Below are positions 39,011 to 48,175 of a stretch of DNA of 64,000 bases, one piece after another. Every line of letters starts with the position of its first letter. Position 1 is the stretch's first letter. This DNA comes from Spirochaetales bacterium (GTDB lineage: Bacteria; Spirochaetota; Spirochaetia; UBA9216). The notes below the pieces were generated by a model, which did not search any database, was not told the DNA's origin, and saw only the letters and a program-made list of their open reading frames with translations. The translations under genes and the position numbers were made by a program. The stretch is taken from contig JAEKNX010000014.1 of assembly GCA_016839055.1 (NCBI GenBank), positions 1 through 64,000 on the forward strand, in the 5' to 3' direction.

Positions 39011-40738
39011 ATGATAAATAAGACTGCGCCCCTTGATAGGATATTATTTAGCTTCATGTTTCATAATGAAAATGGAATAATAGTCTCAGATGAAGATGGA
39101 AATATTCTCTGGGCCAATCCCGAATCATGCCGGATTTACGGCTACACGACAGACGAGATGTCCGACCTATCTATCGGATTCTTCGGACTGTCGTTAAATA
39201 CCGTCGCAATATCTGATTTCTCGAAAAGAGACGGACAAAAGGTCACTGTCAGACATAGTGCTCAGACTACTTACTGCGACGAGACACCCTCGTATCTGAT
39301 TACATTAATCGATATTACCGCAGTAAAACCTCTGGCAATCTCCCGAAAACAGGAAAATATTAATACTCCGGTAAAAACTGACTCCGCCGCTGTCAATGCC
39401 TGGTCTATTGACAGCAACTTTAACTACACTTTTTTTAACGAGAATCATAAGGCCGCGATGAAAGAAATCTGGGAAGCCGAAATATCCCTGGGTTCCCACA
39501 TCCTCGATTATATCGGCGACTCCAGTTACAAAAAACAGGTAGAAGCGAATTACATCAAGATGCTCAGGGGCAAGTCCCATCGCAGTGTTGATCATTTCAC
39601 AAATCAATCAGGAGAAGAAAAGTATTTTGAAAATTTCGGGCACCCTATCAGAAACATAAAAGATGAAATCACAGGCATCATGTTCTACACAATCGATGTA
39701 ACAGGTAAGACAGAAATAGAAAAACGTTTGAATCTGACAGTTTCCCTGCTTGAATCGATAGTGAACAGCCCCGAAGATATTCACATCCACTCTGTAGATA
39801 ATGAATATCGATATATGTTTTTCAATAATGCTCATAAAAACTCCATGGAGAACACCTGGCAGACTACACCTGAACTCGGCAGGAATATATTTGAACTACT
39901 TCCGGATCCTGAACATAGAAAAAGAGTAAAACTTCTTTATGACAGATCATTAAAGGGTGAGATTCTAACTGATGTTAGTGAAATCATTGATATACACGGC
40001 AATAAAAAATATTACAGCAGTATATCAGCACCTATAAAGGGGCCTGAGGGAGAGATTGCTGGAATCACAATATTTATTTTGAATATAACAGAACGGATGT
40101 CAGCCGAGCAGAAAACAAGGAAATCCCTAGAGGAAAAAGAGATCCTCCTTAAAGAAATACATCACAGGGTGACAAACAACATCCAGATGATCTCCAGTAT
40201 GATCAATCTTCAGATGGATAATGTTGAGGATAAAAATGCCAGGCATATTCTCGAAGACAGTCTGAGCAGAATCAACACGATGGGACTGATTCATAAGACC
40301 CTATACCAGGGTGATGATCTGTCGAAAATCAATATGGCAGAGTACTGTGGAAACCTACTTGATTCCATCCTGGAATTTTATCATCCCGATGGGAAAAAAA
40401 TCAAAATCAATTCCCAATTTGATGACATTCAGCTAGATATCCACCAGGCAATCCCGGTAGGCCTGATTGTGAACGAACTCGTTACAAACAGCATGAAGTA
40501 CGCTTTCACCGTCGGAGACAGTGGTGTTCTTTCTTTAAGTATGACGGCCGGTCAAAATGGGAAAATACACCTCCAGGTAAAAGATAACGGACCAGGTATC
40601 CCGGAAAATCTCAGCTCTGCCGGTTCTAACAGCCTCGGGCTGAAACTTCTTAATATCTTTACCAGCCAGTTAGGAGGAACAATAGAATTCACATCAGACT
40701 CAGGGCTCACCGTCGATATATTCTTTCAGCCGTCATGA
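39011..40738 (+). CDS. PAS-domain sensor histidine kinase (HisKA_2/LytS-like type)
   Basis: Soluble 575-residue sensor kinase. Three PAS-like domains (about 20-105, 130-240, 250-365) precede a HisKA_2 dimerisation domain with the phospho-acceptor motif EIHHRVTNNIQM (near residue 385) and an HATPase domain (VNELVTNSMKYAF N-box; DNGPGIP G-box). No transmembrane segment, so it senses a cytoplasmic signal. No response regulator adjoins it. Preceded by the repeat at 38844. Confidence 0.9.
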   Translation: MINKTAPLDRILFSFMFHNENGIIVSDEDGNILWANPESCRIYGYTTDEMSDLSIGFFGLSLNTVAISDFSKRDGQKVTVRHSAQTTYCDETPSYLITLIDITAVKPLAISRKQENINTPVKTDSAAVNAWSIDSNFNYTFFNENHKAAMKEIWEAEISLGSHILDYIGDSSYKKQVEANYIKMLRGKSHRSVDHFTNQSGEEKYFENFGHPIRNIKDEITGIMFYTIDVTGKTEIEKRLNLTVSLLESIVNSPEDIHIHSVDNEYRYMFFNNAHKNSMENTWQTTPELGRNIFELLPDPEHRKRVKLLYDRSLKGEILTDVSEIIDIHGNKKYYSSISAPIKGPEGEIAGITIFILNITERMSAEQKTRKSLEEKEILLKEIHHRVTNNIQMISSMINLQMDNVEDKNARHILEDSLSRINTMGLIHKTLYQGDDLSKINMAEYCGNLLDSILEFYHPDGKKIKINSQFDDIQLDIHQAIPVGLIVNELVTNSMKYAFTVGDSGVLSLSMTAGQNGKIHLQVKDNGPGIPENLSSAGSNSLGLKLLNIFTSQLGGTIEFTSDSGLTVDIFFQPS

Positions 40739-40843
40739 TGTGCAGCCCCTTCTGTCGGGCATATTTCTCATAACCGACTGGAATATGAGTGTATTTCTAA
40801 ACTTAGCATAGACTATATACTTTTTTGATTATATATTCAAATC

Positions 40844-41428
40844 ATGAACAACAAAGCTATACCAATTTTTTTAATTACTCTGGCCTATTTTCTGCTTCCG
40901 TTTGTAAACATTCTCTTTGCCCTAACCGCGATAGCTTGCATGGCATTGCCTTTTATCATTCTCAGAATAACCAGAAAAAAGACCTGGTGCAGAGGGCTCT
41001 GCCCGAGAGCGGACTTTTTCACAAAACTTCGACCGGCAAATATTGGATTTAGACAGCCTAAATGGTTCAATTTGAAGAAGATAGCGATAATTATGCTATA
41101 TTACTTCGGGATAAACATTTTCTTCATCACAATGTCGACTATTATGGTCGGACTCGGGAGAATTAATCCGATAGACAGAATCAGGCTGCTTATAATGTTC
41201 CAGCTTCCATGGGAACTGCCGCAGTTATTCACAATCGCGGCAATTCCGGCGCCGCTGCTGCACCTGTCTTACAGGTTTTATTCTCTGATGCTGACCTCGA
41301 CCCTGCTCGGATCAATTCTTGCCGTTTTATTTAAACCAAAGACATGGTGCGCAGTCTGTCCAATCAACAGCATCAGCGAAGGCATGCTATCATCAATGAA
41401 GAGGAAGGAGATAATTACCAATGAATAA
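40844..41428 (+). CDS. Membrane protein with CxxCP Fe-S-type motifs (NapH/Fer4_5-like)
   Basis: 194 residues with about five hydrophobic segments. Two cytoplasm-side motifs, TWCRGLCPR (near 48) and TWCAVCPI (near 168), resemble the CxxxCP pairs of NapH/NosR-type membrane iron-sulfur proteins that pass electrons across the membrane. Classical 4Fe-4S ferredoxin repeats are absent, so cofactor binding is uncertain. It overlaps the following methyltransferase gene by eight bases, suggesting coupled expression. Confidence 0.65.
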   Translation: MNNKAIPIFLITLAYFLLPFVNILFALTAIACMALPFIILRITRKKTWCRGLCPRADFFTKLRPANIGFRQPKWFNLKKIAIIMLYYFGINIFFITMSTIMVGLGRINPIDRIRLLIMFQLPWELPQLFTIAAIPAPLLHLSYRFYSLMLTSTLLGSILAVLFKPKTWCAVCPINSISEGMLSSMKRKEIITNE

Positions 41429-41984
41429 TCGATTTAACCCGAAAAAGCTGGACAAACTCAACAACCCGGAAAGGCTGAAAGACATTCCGCCTGAGTATAT
41501 CTGGCAGAAACTCGACATGGCTGAGACGGGAACACTCGTGGATATCGGCGCGGGAACAGGGTTCTTCAGCATCCCGTTTCAGAGCCTATCCGGCGGAAAA
41601 ATTTATGCCTGTGACATCTCCGAAACAATGATTAACTGGATGAAAAAAAACATCACGCCTGATCATCCTGAGATAATTCCGGTGCAGATGAAGAGCGTGA
41701 AAGTACCTCTCCCAGATTCAAGCACAGATCTTGTTTACATGATAACGCTTCATCACGAACTTGAGTATCCATTAGAAAACTTAAGGGAGGCTCACCGCCT
41801 GCTGAGGAAGGGTGGGAAAATTTTTATTGTCGACTGGAAGAAGATAGAAATGCAGACGGGCCCATCAATTGATATCAGATGCACCGCGGAAGATGTTTCA
41901 ATACAGCTTAAGGATGCTGGATTCAGGAACATCAGCATTGATGAGAGTCTTCCGAAGTTTTTTCTAATAATTGGAGAGAACTAA
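41421..41984 (+). CDS. Class I SAM-dependent methyltransferase
   Basis: 187 residues. Motif I LVDIGAGTGFFSIPF binds SAM, motif II/III region KIYACDISETM and the PDSSTDLVYMITLHHE segment follow, the last resembling UbiE/Methyltransf_11 proteins acting on small molecules. Start overlaps the preceding gene. Substrate unknown, but coupling with a Fe-S membrane protein suggests a redox or metal/metalloid-related role. Confidence 0.8.
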   Translation: MNNRFNPKKLDKLNNPERLKDIPPEYIWQKLDMAETGTLVDIGAGTGFFSIPFQSLSGGKIYACDISETMINWMKKNITPDHPEIIPVQMKSVKVPLPDSSTDLVYMITLHHELEYPLENLREAHRLLRKGGKIFIVDWKKIEMQTGPSIDIRCTAEDVSIQLKDAGFRNISIDESLPKFFLIIGEN

Positions 41985-42317
41985 AAAACTGGTAGAAAAG
42001 CTATACTTCCCAGTACAGGATACGTCTTCTAAAAATGGCCCCACCAACTATTCTCCTCTCCGGCTGCTTTAAAGTTCTAAGGCTCGCTGATGAGTCAGCG
42101 CCGACAATCTGACCATCTATAGAACATATTCATATTTTGGCCCGGCCCGGGTCAAAATACTGTTCTCTCTCAATACAAATTCAACAAAACGCACACTCCT
42201 GTCAGGCTCACAAATAATGCCCCCCCTGCTTGAACGGAGAACTCAAAATATTACTTGAATTGCTGCTCACACTAATGTACGGTAACAGTATCATAAGCTT
42301 ATTAAAACGGAGAAAAA
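41985..42317. other. 333-base gap with two palindromes
   Basis: No gene visible. CGCTGA-TGAG-TCAGCG (42085-42100) is a perfect hairpin. A larger one has outer arms AGAACA/TGTTCT (42121-42126, 42161-42166) and an inner 13-bp stem (42133-42145 with 42147-42159, one wobble). Neither is followed by a T-run. They may be a regulatory site or repeat remnants. Confidence 0.5.
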
Positions 42318-43100
42318 ATGAAAAAACTCATGCCCCTCGTCCTGATTGTACTGTTTATTCTTGCAGTATCAGGCTGCGCATCAAACGAAAATTCAATTAT
42401 ATCAATAACTCTCGACGGCGCAGTTCTCATCGGTGAGCCTGTAATCGACGAGGCGGCAAAAACAATTACCGCGTCAATTGAACCGGCAGATCTCAGCACG
42501 ATTACACCTACTTTCGTCTTATCAAGCAATGCAGAAGCCGGTGAAATCACACTTGAAGACGGTGAAGCTTGTATATGTACAGTAACAGCGGAAGACATGA
42601 CGAGCTCGGAATGGACAATAACCGTTACCGTACAGCCGGGGGCTTCTTTTGTATACGAAGATACGTCAATATCTTTTCTTCATGGCTGCATCAACAGCCT
42701 CGATGGAGATTTAAACAATAATTACGGCGATGGAGTTCCATACGCGATTGATTATGAAAATGAACAATCCTCTTTCACCGGTGCATGTGCATATAAAAAA
42801 GTTTGGGATTATTCTACAGAAGAAACTCCCACTTCAGAAAATATGTCGCTTCAATTCTCCAATGCCGGTATTGGCTTTTTTGGGTATATAGATCCGACAG
42901 GCTCTGAGAACATAACATTCTTTGGCCCTGGAACTCTCGATGTCATTTCCTTCGGTAAGATTGGAGAATATATAACCGGAACATTTTCCGGAACATACGA
43001 AAAAAGAGTAGGCTCAGACACAGAACCTACAACAACTGTAAAAATAACTGAAGGATTTTTCAAAGTGTTACGACTGCAGGATAATTTATCTACTCCCTAA
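42318..43100 (+). CDS. Lipoprotein with Ig-like/DUF5018-type N-terminal region
   Basis: 260 residues. A type II signal peptide ends in LAVSGC (Cys near 20), so it is lipid-anchored outside the inner membrane. The next 80 residues (VIDEAAKTITASIEPADLSTITPTF) resemble the beta-sandwich repeats of DUF5018-type surface proteins. The remainder is unrecognised and predicted beta-rich. ATG behind GGAG. Stands alone between the palindromes and the AraC gene. Confidence 0.75.
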   Translation: MKKLMPLVLIVLFILAVSGCASNENSIISITLDGAVLIGEPVIDEAAKTITASIEPADLSTITPTFVLSSNAEAGEITLEDGEACICTVTAEDMTSSEWTITVTVQPGASFVYEDTSISFLHGCINSLDGDLNNNYGDGVPYAIDYENEQSSFTGACAYKKVWDYSTEETPTSENMSLQFSNAGIGFFGYIDPTGSENITFFGPGTLDVISFGKIGEYITGTFSGTYEKRVGSDTEPTTTVKITEGFFKVLRLQDNLSTP

Positions 43101-43140
43101 GTAAACTAATAAGTTTATATGGCGGAGAAGTTTCATTAAA

Positions 43141-43971
43141 TCACCCGAAGGGTATCAGTATTTCGGTACCCCCGGAGCCTTTATATAGCTCTATGTCCCA
43201 GGCCTTCGTGAGGCGGTAATCGCTCTTTGGCAGAAAGGTTTCAAAGATATATCGATAGGTTGACGCGATGGTCCGAACATCACCCTTGTGAACAAACTTC
43301 AGATAGCGGCTTGGGGGAATATTTTTCATACAAAGAGGACCTGAAGGCTCAAAACCCGAAGGAACCGTGCATCCGCACATCAGATAGAATCCTCCTACAT
43401 CATAGTCATCGGGCCAGAATGACAGGCCGTAGAATGTACGGCCTGTCTCAGGAAACCTTTTGAGCTCATTTGCAAGAAAGCCCCACATCTCTTCAATGAT
43501 TTTCTTATCCGACCTTATAAGATTCACAACCCCGGCCAGGTTAAACGCATCGAGAAAGACTTCCTCTACCGGTGTTTCAAGTATATTCTCAACGTGCCGG
43601 ATGGAATCTTCATCAATGCGGGACAAAAGTTGTTTCGAATCATAATACCCGCATTTCCTCATCTCGGCAGGGCTTATCCCTGCGATCTTTTTAAATGCCC
43701 TCGAGAAGGCCTCAGGCGATCCGAACTGATAATCGAAACAAACATCTATTATCTTCTTCGAATTCTGCCGGAGTTCAGAGGCTGCCTCTGCAATTCTGCG
43801 CCTGAGAATGTAGTCTTTAGGGGTATGTCCGGTAAATCCTTCGAACAGGCGGATGAAATGATACAGCGAATAACAGGCCTCGGATGCCGCGTCACCGACG
43901 GCTACCGGATTCTGGAGATTATCTTCTATGTATTCAACAGCCCGGAGAATTGCCGAGAGGGTATTGGACAT
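43141..43971 (-). CDS. AraC-family regulator with GyrI-like effector domain
   Basis: 276 residues. Two helix-turn-helix motifs at the N-terminus (about 1-105: YSLYHFIRLFEGFTGHTP and SPEAFSRAFKKIAGISP) and a C-terminal GyrI-like domain (about 120-276) that in Rob/BmrR-type proteins binds drugs or other small molecules. It starts seven bases after the stop of the TrmO-UvrA fusion gene and is probably co-transcribed with it, giving a possible drug-responsive operon. Confidence 0.88.
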   Translation of the reverse strand: MSNTLSAILRAVEYIEDNLQNPVAVGDAASEACYSLYHFIRLFEGFTGHTPKDYILRRRIAEAASELRQNSKKIIDVCFDYQFGSPEAFSRAFKKIAGISPAEMRKCGYYDSKQLLSRIDEDSIRHVENILETPVEEVFLDAFNLAGVVNLIRSDKKIIEEMWGFLANELKRFPETGRTFYGLSFWPDDYDVGGFYLMCGCTVPSGFEPSGPLCMKNIPPSRYLKFVHKGDVRTIASTYRYIFETFLPKSDYRLTKAWDIELYKGSGGTEILIPFG

Positions 43972-43977
43972 GAGAAA

Positions 43978-46900
43978 TTATACAATGCTTTTAAGAAAAC
44001 TTCCCGTGTAACTTTCCGGTATTCCTGCAATTTCAGCCGGCGAGCCCTGCCCTATCAGATCTCCGCCCTCCTCTCCTCCTTCAGGACCGAGATCGACAAT
44101 CCAGTCGGCACTGCGAATGATATCAAGATTATGCTCAATGATAATTACCGTATTTCCGGCATCAGTCAGCCTTCGGAAAACCACACAGAGCTTCTCGATA
44201 TCCGAAAAATGAAGCCCGGTAGTAGGTTCATCAAATATGTAGAGGGTCCTTCCGTTATCGGTCCTCTGAAGCTCGGAGGCTAGCTTTATCCGCTGAGCCT
44301 CTCCACCGCTTAATGTTGCCGAACTCTGACCGAGCTTCAGATACTCAAGCCCGACATCGCTCATCGTCCGGAGGGCGGAGGTTATCCCGGCCACTCCGCT
44401 GAAGAAATCAAGCGCTTCGAGAACGTCCATCTCAAGCACGTCGAAGATTGTTTTTCCGGCAAGCCTGACTTCAAGGGTTTCGGCATTATACCTCCTGCCG
44501 CCGCATTCAGGACACTGCATCCAGGTATCCGGCAGAAAACTCATATCAATCCTGCTCTTACCAAGCCCTTCACAGGCGGAGCATCTACCGGCTTTATCAT
44601 TAAAGCTGAACCGGCCGGCCTTATACTTCCGCTTTTTAGCCTCCGGCGTCCGCGCAAAAAGGTTCCGGATTTCATCGAAGAACCCGATGTATGTAGCCGG
44701 TACTGAACGGGAAGATCGCCCAATTGGAGACTGATCAACATGGATGACACGGTCCACGTTCTCCACTCCCTCGAGGTTCCGGACTTCTCCATTTTTCAAT
44801 GCCACCAGCATCCGCGGCACGAGAATCCCGAGCACCAGGCTCGTTTTGCCCGAACCGCTGACCCCTGTGACACAGCTGAGCTTCCCTGCCGGAAACCAGA
44901 CGTCGAGACCCCTGAGGTTATTCAAATCCGCTTCCATCACTCTCAGAAAAGGCGCATCCGGGGCAAGTGTACTCGACGTGGAATCAGGAACTGCGGTCTT
45001 AATGCCGCTAAGGTAGGGGCCCGTTACCGATTCCGGATTGGCCATGAGCTGCTCCGGACTTCCTTCAGCTACAAGCTTACCTCCATGAGCGCCCGCTCCC
45101 GGCCCTATGTCAATTAGATAATCCGCGGCAAGTATGGTCTGTGCGTCATGCTCGACTACGACGATGGTGTTACCCTCATCCCTAAGCTCCTTCATCACTT
45201 CGATGACCTTCTGGTGATCACGGGGATGAAGGCCGATAGACGGCTCATCGAGAATATAAAGCAGTCCTGAAAGCCCGCAGCCGAGCTGCCCGGCAAGTTT
45301 AATCCTCTGTCCTTCTCCGCCAGAGATCGTCGTGACCGGACGGTCGAGGGTAAGATAATGCAGACCCGTTCCGATCAAAGCCTCAAGATGCTTCTTAAGC
45401 TCAAATATCAGCATGCCCGCGGCAGAGGCTGAGGAAGGATCGAGCCCTCGCGCTACCTCATCAGCCCAGCTTAACGCCTCTGAGATGCTCATTGAGGCCG
45501 CCTCAGGATAAGATTTACCTGTCAGAAAGACAAACCGTCCTTCGGGGGCAAGCCGCTGCCCTCCGCAGTCGGGACACTCGACCTCTGTTAGAAACTGTTT
45601 ATAAAGCTCATGGCTGTTTCCCGACGACGAGTTTGAAAAGAGGCGCTTGATATGATTTACCGAGCCTCCGACAGGACGTTTAATCGTCCCTGTTCTGCCT
45701 GTCTTCTTTGAACTGTATGTCAGGGTAAACTCCGTATCTCCGCTGCCGTAGAGGGCTGCCTGCCGAAAGTCTTCAGGCAGATCCTGCCAGGGAATCTCGA
45801 GATCGACTCTCATCTTATCGGCGAGGGCTACGATCTCGCCCCTCATCCAGTTGGCATTCATGTTCTGCATATGAGTTCGGAGGTCTCCATACCATGGAGA
45901 GGCACCGTCAAGAAGCGACAGATGGGGTTTATTAATCACCCGAACAGGGTCTACTTCAAGCTTCCGGCCGAGCCCGCTGCAGGTCCGGCACATACCCGAA
46001 GGACTGTTGTAACTGAAGATCGAAGGGCTCATCTTCATTACTATTCTATCGCAGCCGGTACAGGCTGTCCTGTCGGTGACTCTAACCGGAGCACCGTTTA
46101 CCTCCAGGCCAATAAATCCGCTCCCACTCTCATAGGCCTGATGAAATATTTCAGTTAACTCGCTTCGGGTTTTGCCTGAGAGCACCTCCCGGCCGGGCAG
46201 AAGCAGGACCTCGGCTCCCTCTGCGAGATTTGAAATAATTTCGGCAAGCTTTCCGGCGGAAACCGGCTTAATCTCGCTGCCGCAGAAGCTGCAGTATCTT
46301 GTACCGAAACGAGCGAAGAGGGTTCGCAGATATCCGTAAACCTCAGAAATGCTACCGACTGTCGAGCGGGGATTACGCGAGATATTCTTCTGATCCACCG
46401 CGATTGCCGGAAACAGGTTGCTTATCCGGTCTACATCGGGCTTTTCCAGCTGCTCTGAGGCCGAGCGGGATGCGGCCGACATGCTCTGTACAAACCTGCG
46501 CCTGCTTTCGGCGTAGAGGGTATCGAAGGCCAGACTCGATTTCCCGGAGCCCGATACCCCGGTAATAACTGTTAGAGCGTTTACAGGAATAGAAACATCT
46601 ATATTTTTAAGATTGTTCTGGCGGACTCCGACAAGTTCAATCCTGTCCGGCCGGCCGTGTCCCGCACCGAACGCCCCGGAGACCGCAGGGCGCTCCTCCG
46701 CCGGCTCCCCGCGGGGCAGCTCAGATTCGAGCCTCCTGATATCAGCGGGTTTAATTCGCCCTGAAAAAGCAGGCTGAAGAGAACCTCCGGCCTGCTTCGG
46801 CCAGTGAGACAACCATTTGGGCAGCCTGCACGCGTCTATCCTGTGAATCTCAGGTTTATAAACCTCCAGAGCGAGTACGGGCGTTCCTTCGAAGGCATCG

Positions 46901-47574
46901 GTATCATCAATCTCGATAACTCCGGAAGCAGAGTCTACTTTCTCAACCTTTACTGTCGTGAAGCCCAGCGGATTAGGCCTCACAGGGCTCCTGCACGCAA
47001 AGACACCGGTCTCAGGCGCATCATAAGGCGGCCTGCAGACGAGAATTTTCCGAAGCTGCTCCATGTTGGAGCGGCTGAAATACCAGAGGATATTGACATA
47101 GCCGTTAAATGCTTCCGATGCTGACAATAGCATGGCCGGATCATCGAGAATTATCCTGGGCCGTCCCTCATTAATCGATATTCTACCGATTACAGCCGCC
47201 ATCAGCCCATCCTTCTCAGCAACAATCTTCGGCGCCAGCTTCAGCAGGTCCGCAGCACCTGCAACATCTGCGTCCTTTGTAAACCTGTCCTCTGAGGGCA
47301 TATAGGGCTTCAGATCAAGGAGAATCGCGCCGCCGGGCAGTCCGGGGCCAGTTTCGATGATGCCGGCCTTCTGGTTAATCCGGATAATATCTGTGATAAA
47401 ATGCCCTACCTCCTGCTGCCCATTCACAGCAAAAACATGGAGATGACTGAAATGCTCAAGCTGCCGGAGTCCGCGGATATAATTATCATCAAGCAGGATC
47501 CTGCATCTGGCTTCATTATTACCCGCCTCAATCAGCCCGATTTTTCTAAGATGATATGCTTTAATCTTTTCCAT
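43978..47574 (-). CDS. Fusion of TrmO-like domains to a UvrA-type ABC ATPase
   Basis: 1198 residues. Residues 1-95 look like a half TrmO/TsaA domain (LRQLEHFSHLHVFA, ILLDLKPYMP). Residues 120-245 look like a fuller one (GVFACRSPVRPNPLGF, DAFEGTPVLALEVYKP); TrmO methylates t6A37 in tRNA. From about 310 a complete UvrA follows: Walker A GVSGSGKSS (339-347) and GVSGSGKTS, signatures ISGGEGQR and LSGGEAQR, and four cysteine pairs including CSFC and CPECGG. UvrA is the damage-recognition ATPase of nucleotide excision repair. Some UvrA paralogues confer drug resistance. No uvrB or uvrC nearby. Confidence 0.88.
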   Translation of the reverse strand: MEKIKAYHLRKIGLIEAGNNEARCRILLDDNYIRGLRQLEHFSHLHVFAVNGQQEVGHFITDIIRINQKAGIIETGPGLPGGAILLDLKPYMPSEDRFTKDADVAGAADLLKLAPKIVAEKDGLMAAVIGRISINEGRPRIILDDPAMLLSASEAFNGYVNILWYFSRSNMEQLRKILVCRPPYDAPETGVFACRSPVRPNPLGFTTVKVEKVDSASGVIEIDDTDAFEGTPVLALEVYKPEIHRIDACRLPKWLSHWPKQAGGSLQPAFSGRIKPADIRRLESELPRGEPAEERPAVSGAFGAGHGRPDRIELVGVRQNNLKNIDVSIPVNALTVITGVSGSGKSSLAFDTLYAESRRRFVQSMSAASRSASEQLEKPDVDRISNLFPAIAVDQKNISRNPRSTVGSISEVYGYLRTLFARFGTRYCSFCGSEIKPVSAGKLAEIISNLAEGAEVLLLPGREVLSGKTRSELTEIFHQAYESGSGFIGLEVNGAPVRVTDRTACTGCDRIVMKMSPSIFSYNSPSGMCRTCSGLGRKLEVDPVRVINKPHLSLLDGASPWYGDLRTHMQNMNANWMRGEIVALADKMRVDLEIPWQDLPEDFRQAALYGSGDTEFTLTYSSKKTGRTGTIKRPVGGSVNHIKRLFSNSSSGNSHELYKQFLTEVECPDCGGQRLAPEGRFVFLTGKSYPEAASMSISEALSWADEVARGLDPSSASAAGMLIFELKKHLEALIGTGLHYLTLDRPVTTISGGEGQRIKLAGQLGCGLSGLLYILDEPSIGLHPRDHQKVIEVMKELRDEGNTIVVVEHDAQTILAADYLIDIGPGAGAHGGKLVAEGSPEQLMANPESVTGPYLSGIKTAVPDSTSSTLAPDAPFLRVMEADLNNLRGLDVWFPAGKLSCVTGVSGSGKTSLVLGILVPRMLVALKNGEVRNLEGVENVDRVIHVDQSPIGRSSRSVPATYIGFFDEIRNLFARTPEAKKRKYKAGRFSFNDKAGRCSACEGLGKSRIDMSFLPDTWMQCPECGGRRYNAETLEVRLAGKTIFDVLEMDVLEALDFFSGVAGITSALRTMSDVGLEYLKLGQSSATLSGGEAQRIKLASELQRTDNGRTLYIFDEPTTGLHFSDIEKLCVVFRRLTDAGNTVIIIEHNLDIIRSADWIVDLGPEGGEEGGDLIGQGSPAEIAGIPESYTGSFLKSIV

Positions 47575-47643
47575 GATCTGATATTAAACCCTGTAAGTAC
47601 TTCTTTCTTGATAAAATTTGCTATTTCCCGGATAATACCTGTT

Positions 47644-48075
47644 ATGGAATATCAACTCAGAGACGCAGTCTCCGAAGACGAGCAGTGGGTAAACAGTCTG
47701 ACTGAACAGACTATGGGCTCATATATCAGGGAGACATGGGATACCGACAGTGAATACAGACATTATCTGGATCTCAACTGCTTCGATCTCGGGACCACAA
47801 AAATAATTATAGCTGACGGGAAAAAGGCGGGGCGAATAAGTTACTGCCGTGACGGACAGACTTTCCACCTAGACAACCTCCACCTCGACTCTGATTTTCA
47901 CGGCAGAGGGCTTGGAACCAGGATAATCCTCGACACTTTGGAAATTGCCCGCGCTGAGTCTTTGCCGCTGGAGCTGAAATGCCTGAAAACTAATCCGGTG
48001 CAGACTCTCTACATCAGGATGGGTTTTACGCTGATAAAAGAAGATGAAAAAAGATTATACTACCGGATATACTGA
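47644..48075 (+). CDS. GNAT-family N-acetyltransferase
   Basis: 143 residues from the ATG at 47644 (MEYQLRDAVSEDE). The open frame continues upstream inside the UvrA-like gene and is not coding there. The acetyl-CoA site is visible as HLDSDFHGRGLGTRII and the C-terminal CLKTNPVQTLYIRMGFTLI is typical. Substrate unknown. Divergent from the fusion gene with a weak ribosome binding site. Confidence 0.85.
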   Translation: MEYQLRDAVSEDEQWVNSLTEQTMGSYIRETWDTDSEYRHYLDLNCFDLGTTKIIIADGKKAGRISYCRDGQTFHLDNLHLDSDFHGRGLGTRIILDTLEIARAESLPLELKCLKTNPVQTLYIRMGFTLIKEDEKRLYYRIY

Positions 48076-48175
48076 AGCAGCCTCTGATATAACTTCCACC
48101 CCAGGTTATGCCGCGATACTTCATTTTGATAAATGCCGCCCTTGAGACTCTGGTCGGCTGAGGAGCTGAACTAAG

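Noticed and set aside
42081-42110. Hammerhead ribozyme suggested by CTGATGAG
   Set aside because: CTGATGA is present but the required GAAA and matching stems are not. The stretch is a simple hairpin.
47401-47643. N-terminal extension of the GNAT protein
   Set aside because: It lies antisense within the UvrA fusion gene and lacks GNAT sequence.
48110-48163. 17-residue open frame before surE
   Set aside because: No ribosome binding site and no leader-peptide features.
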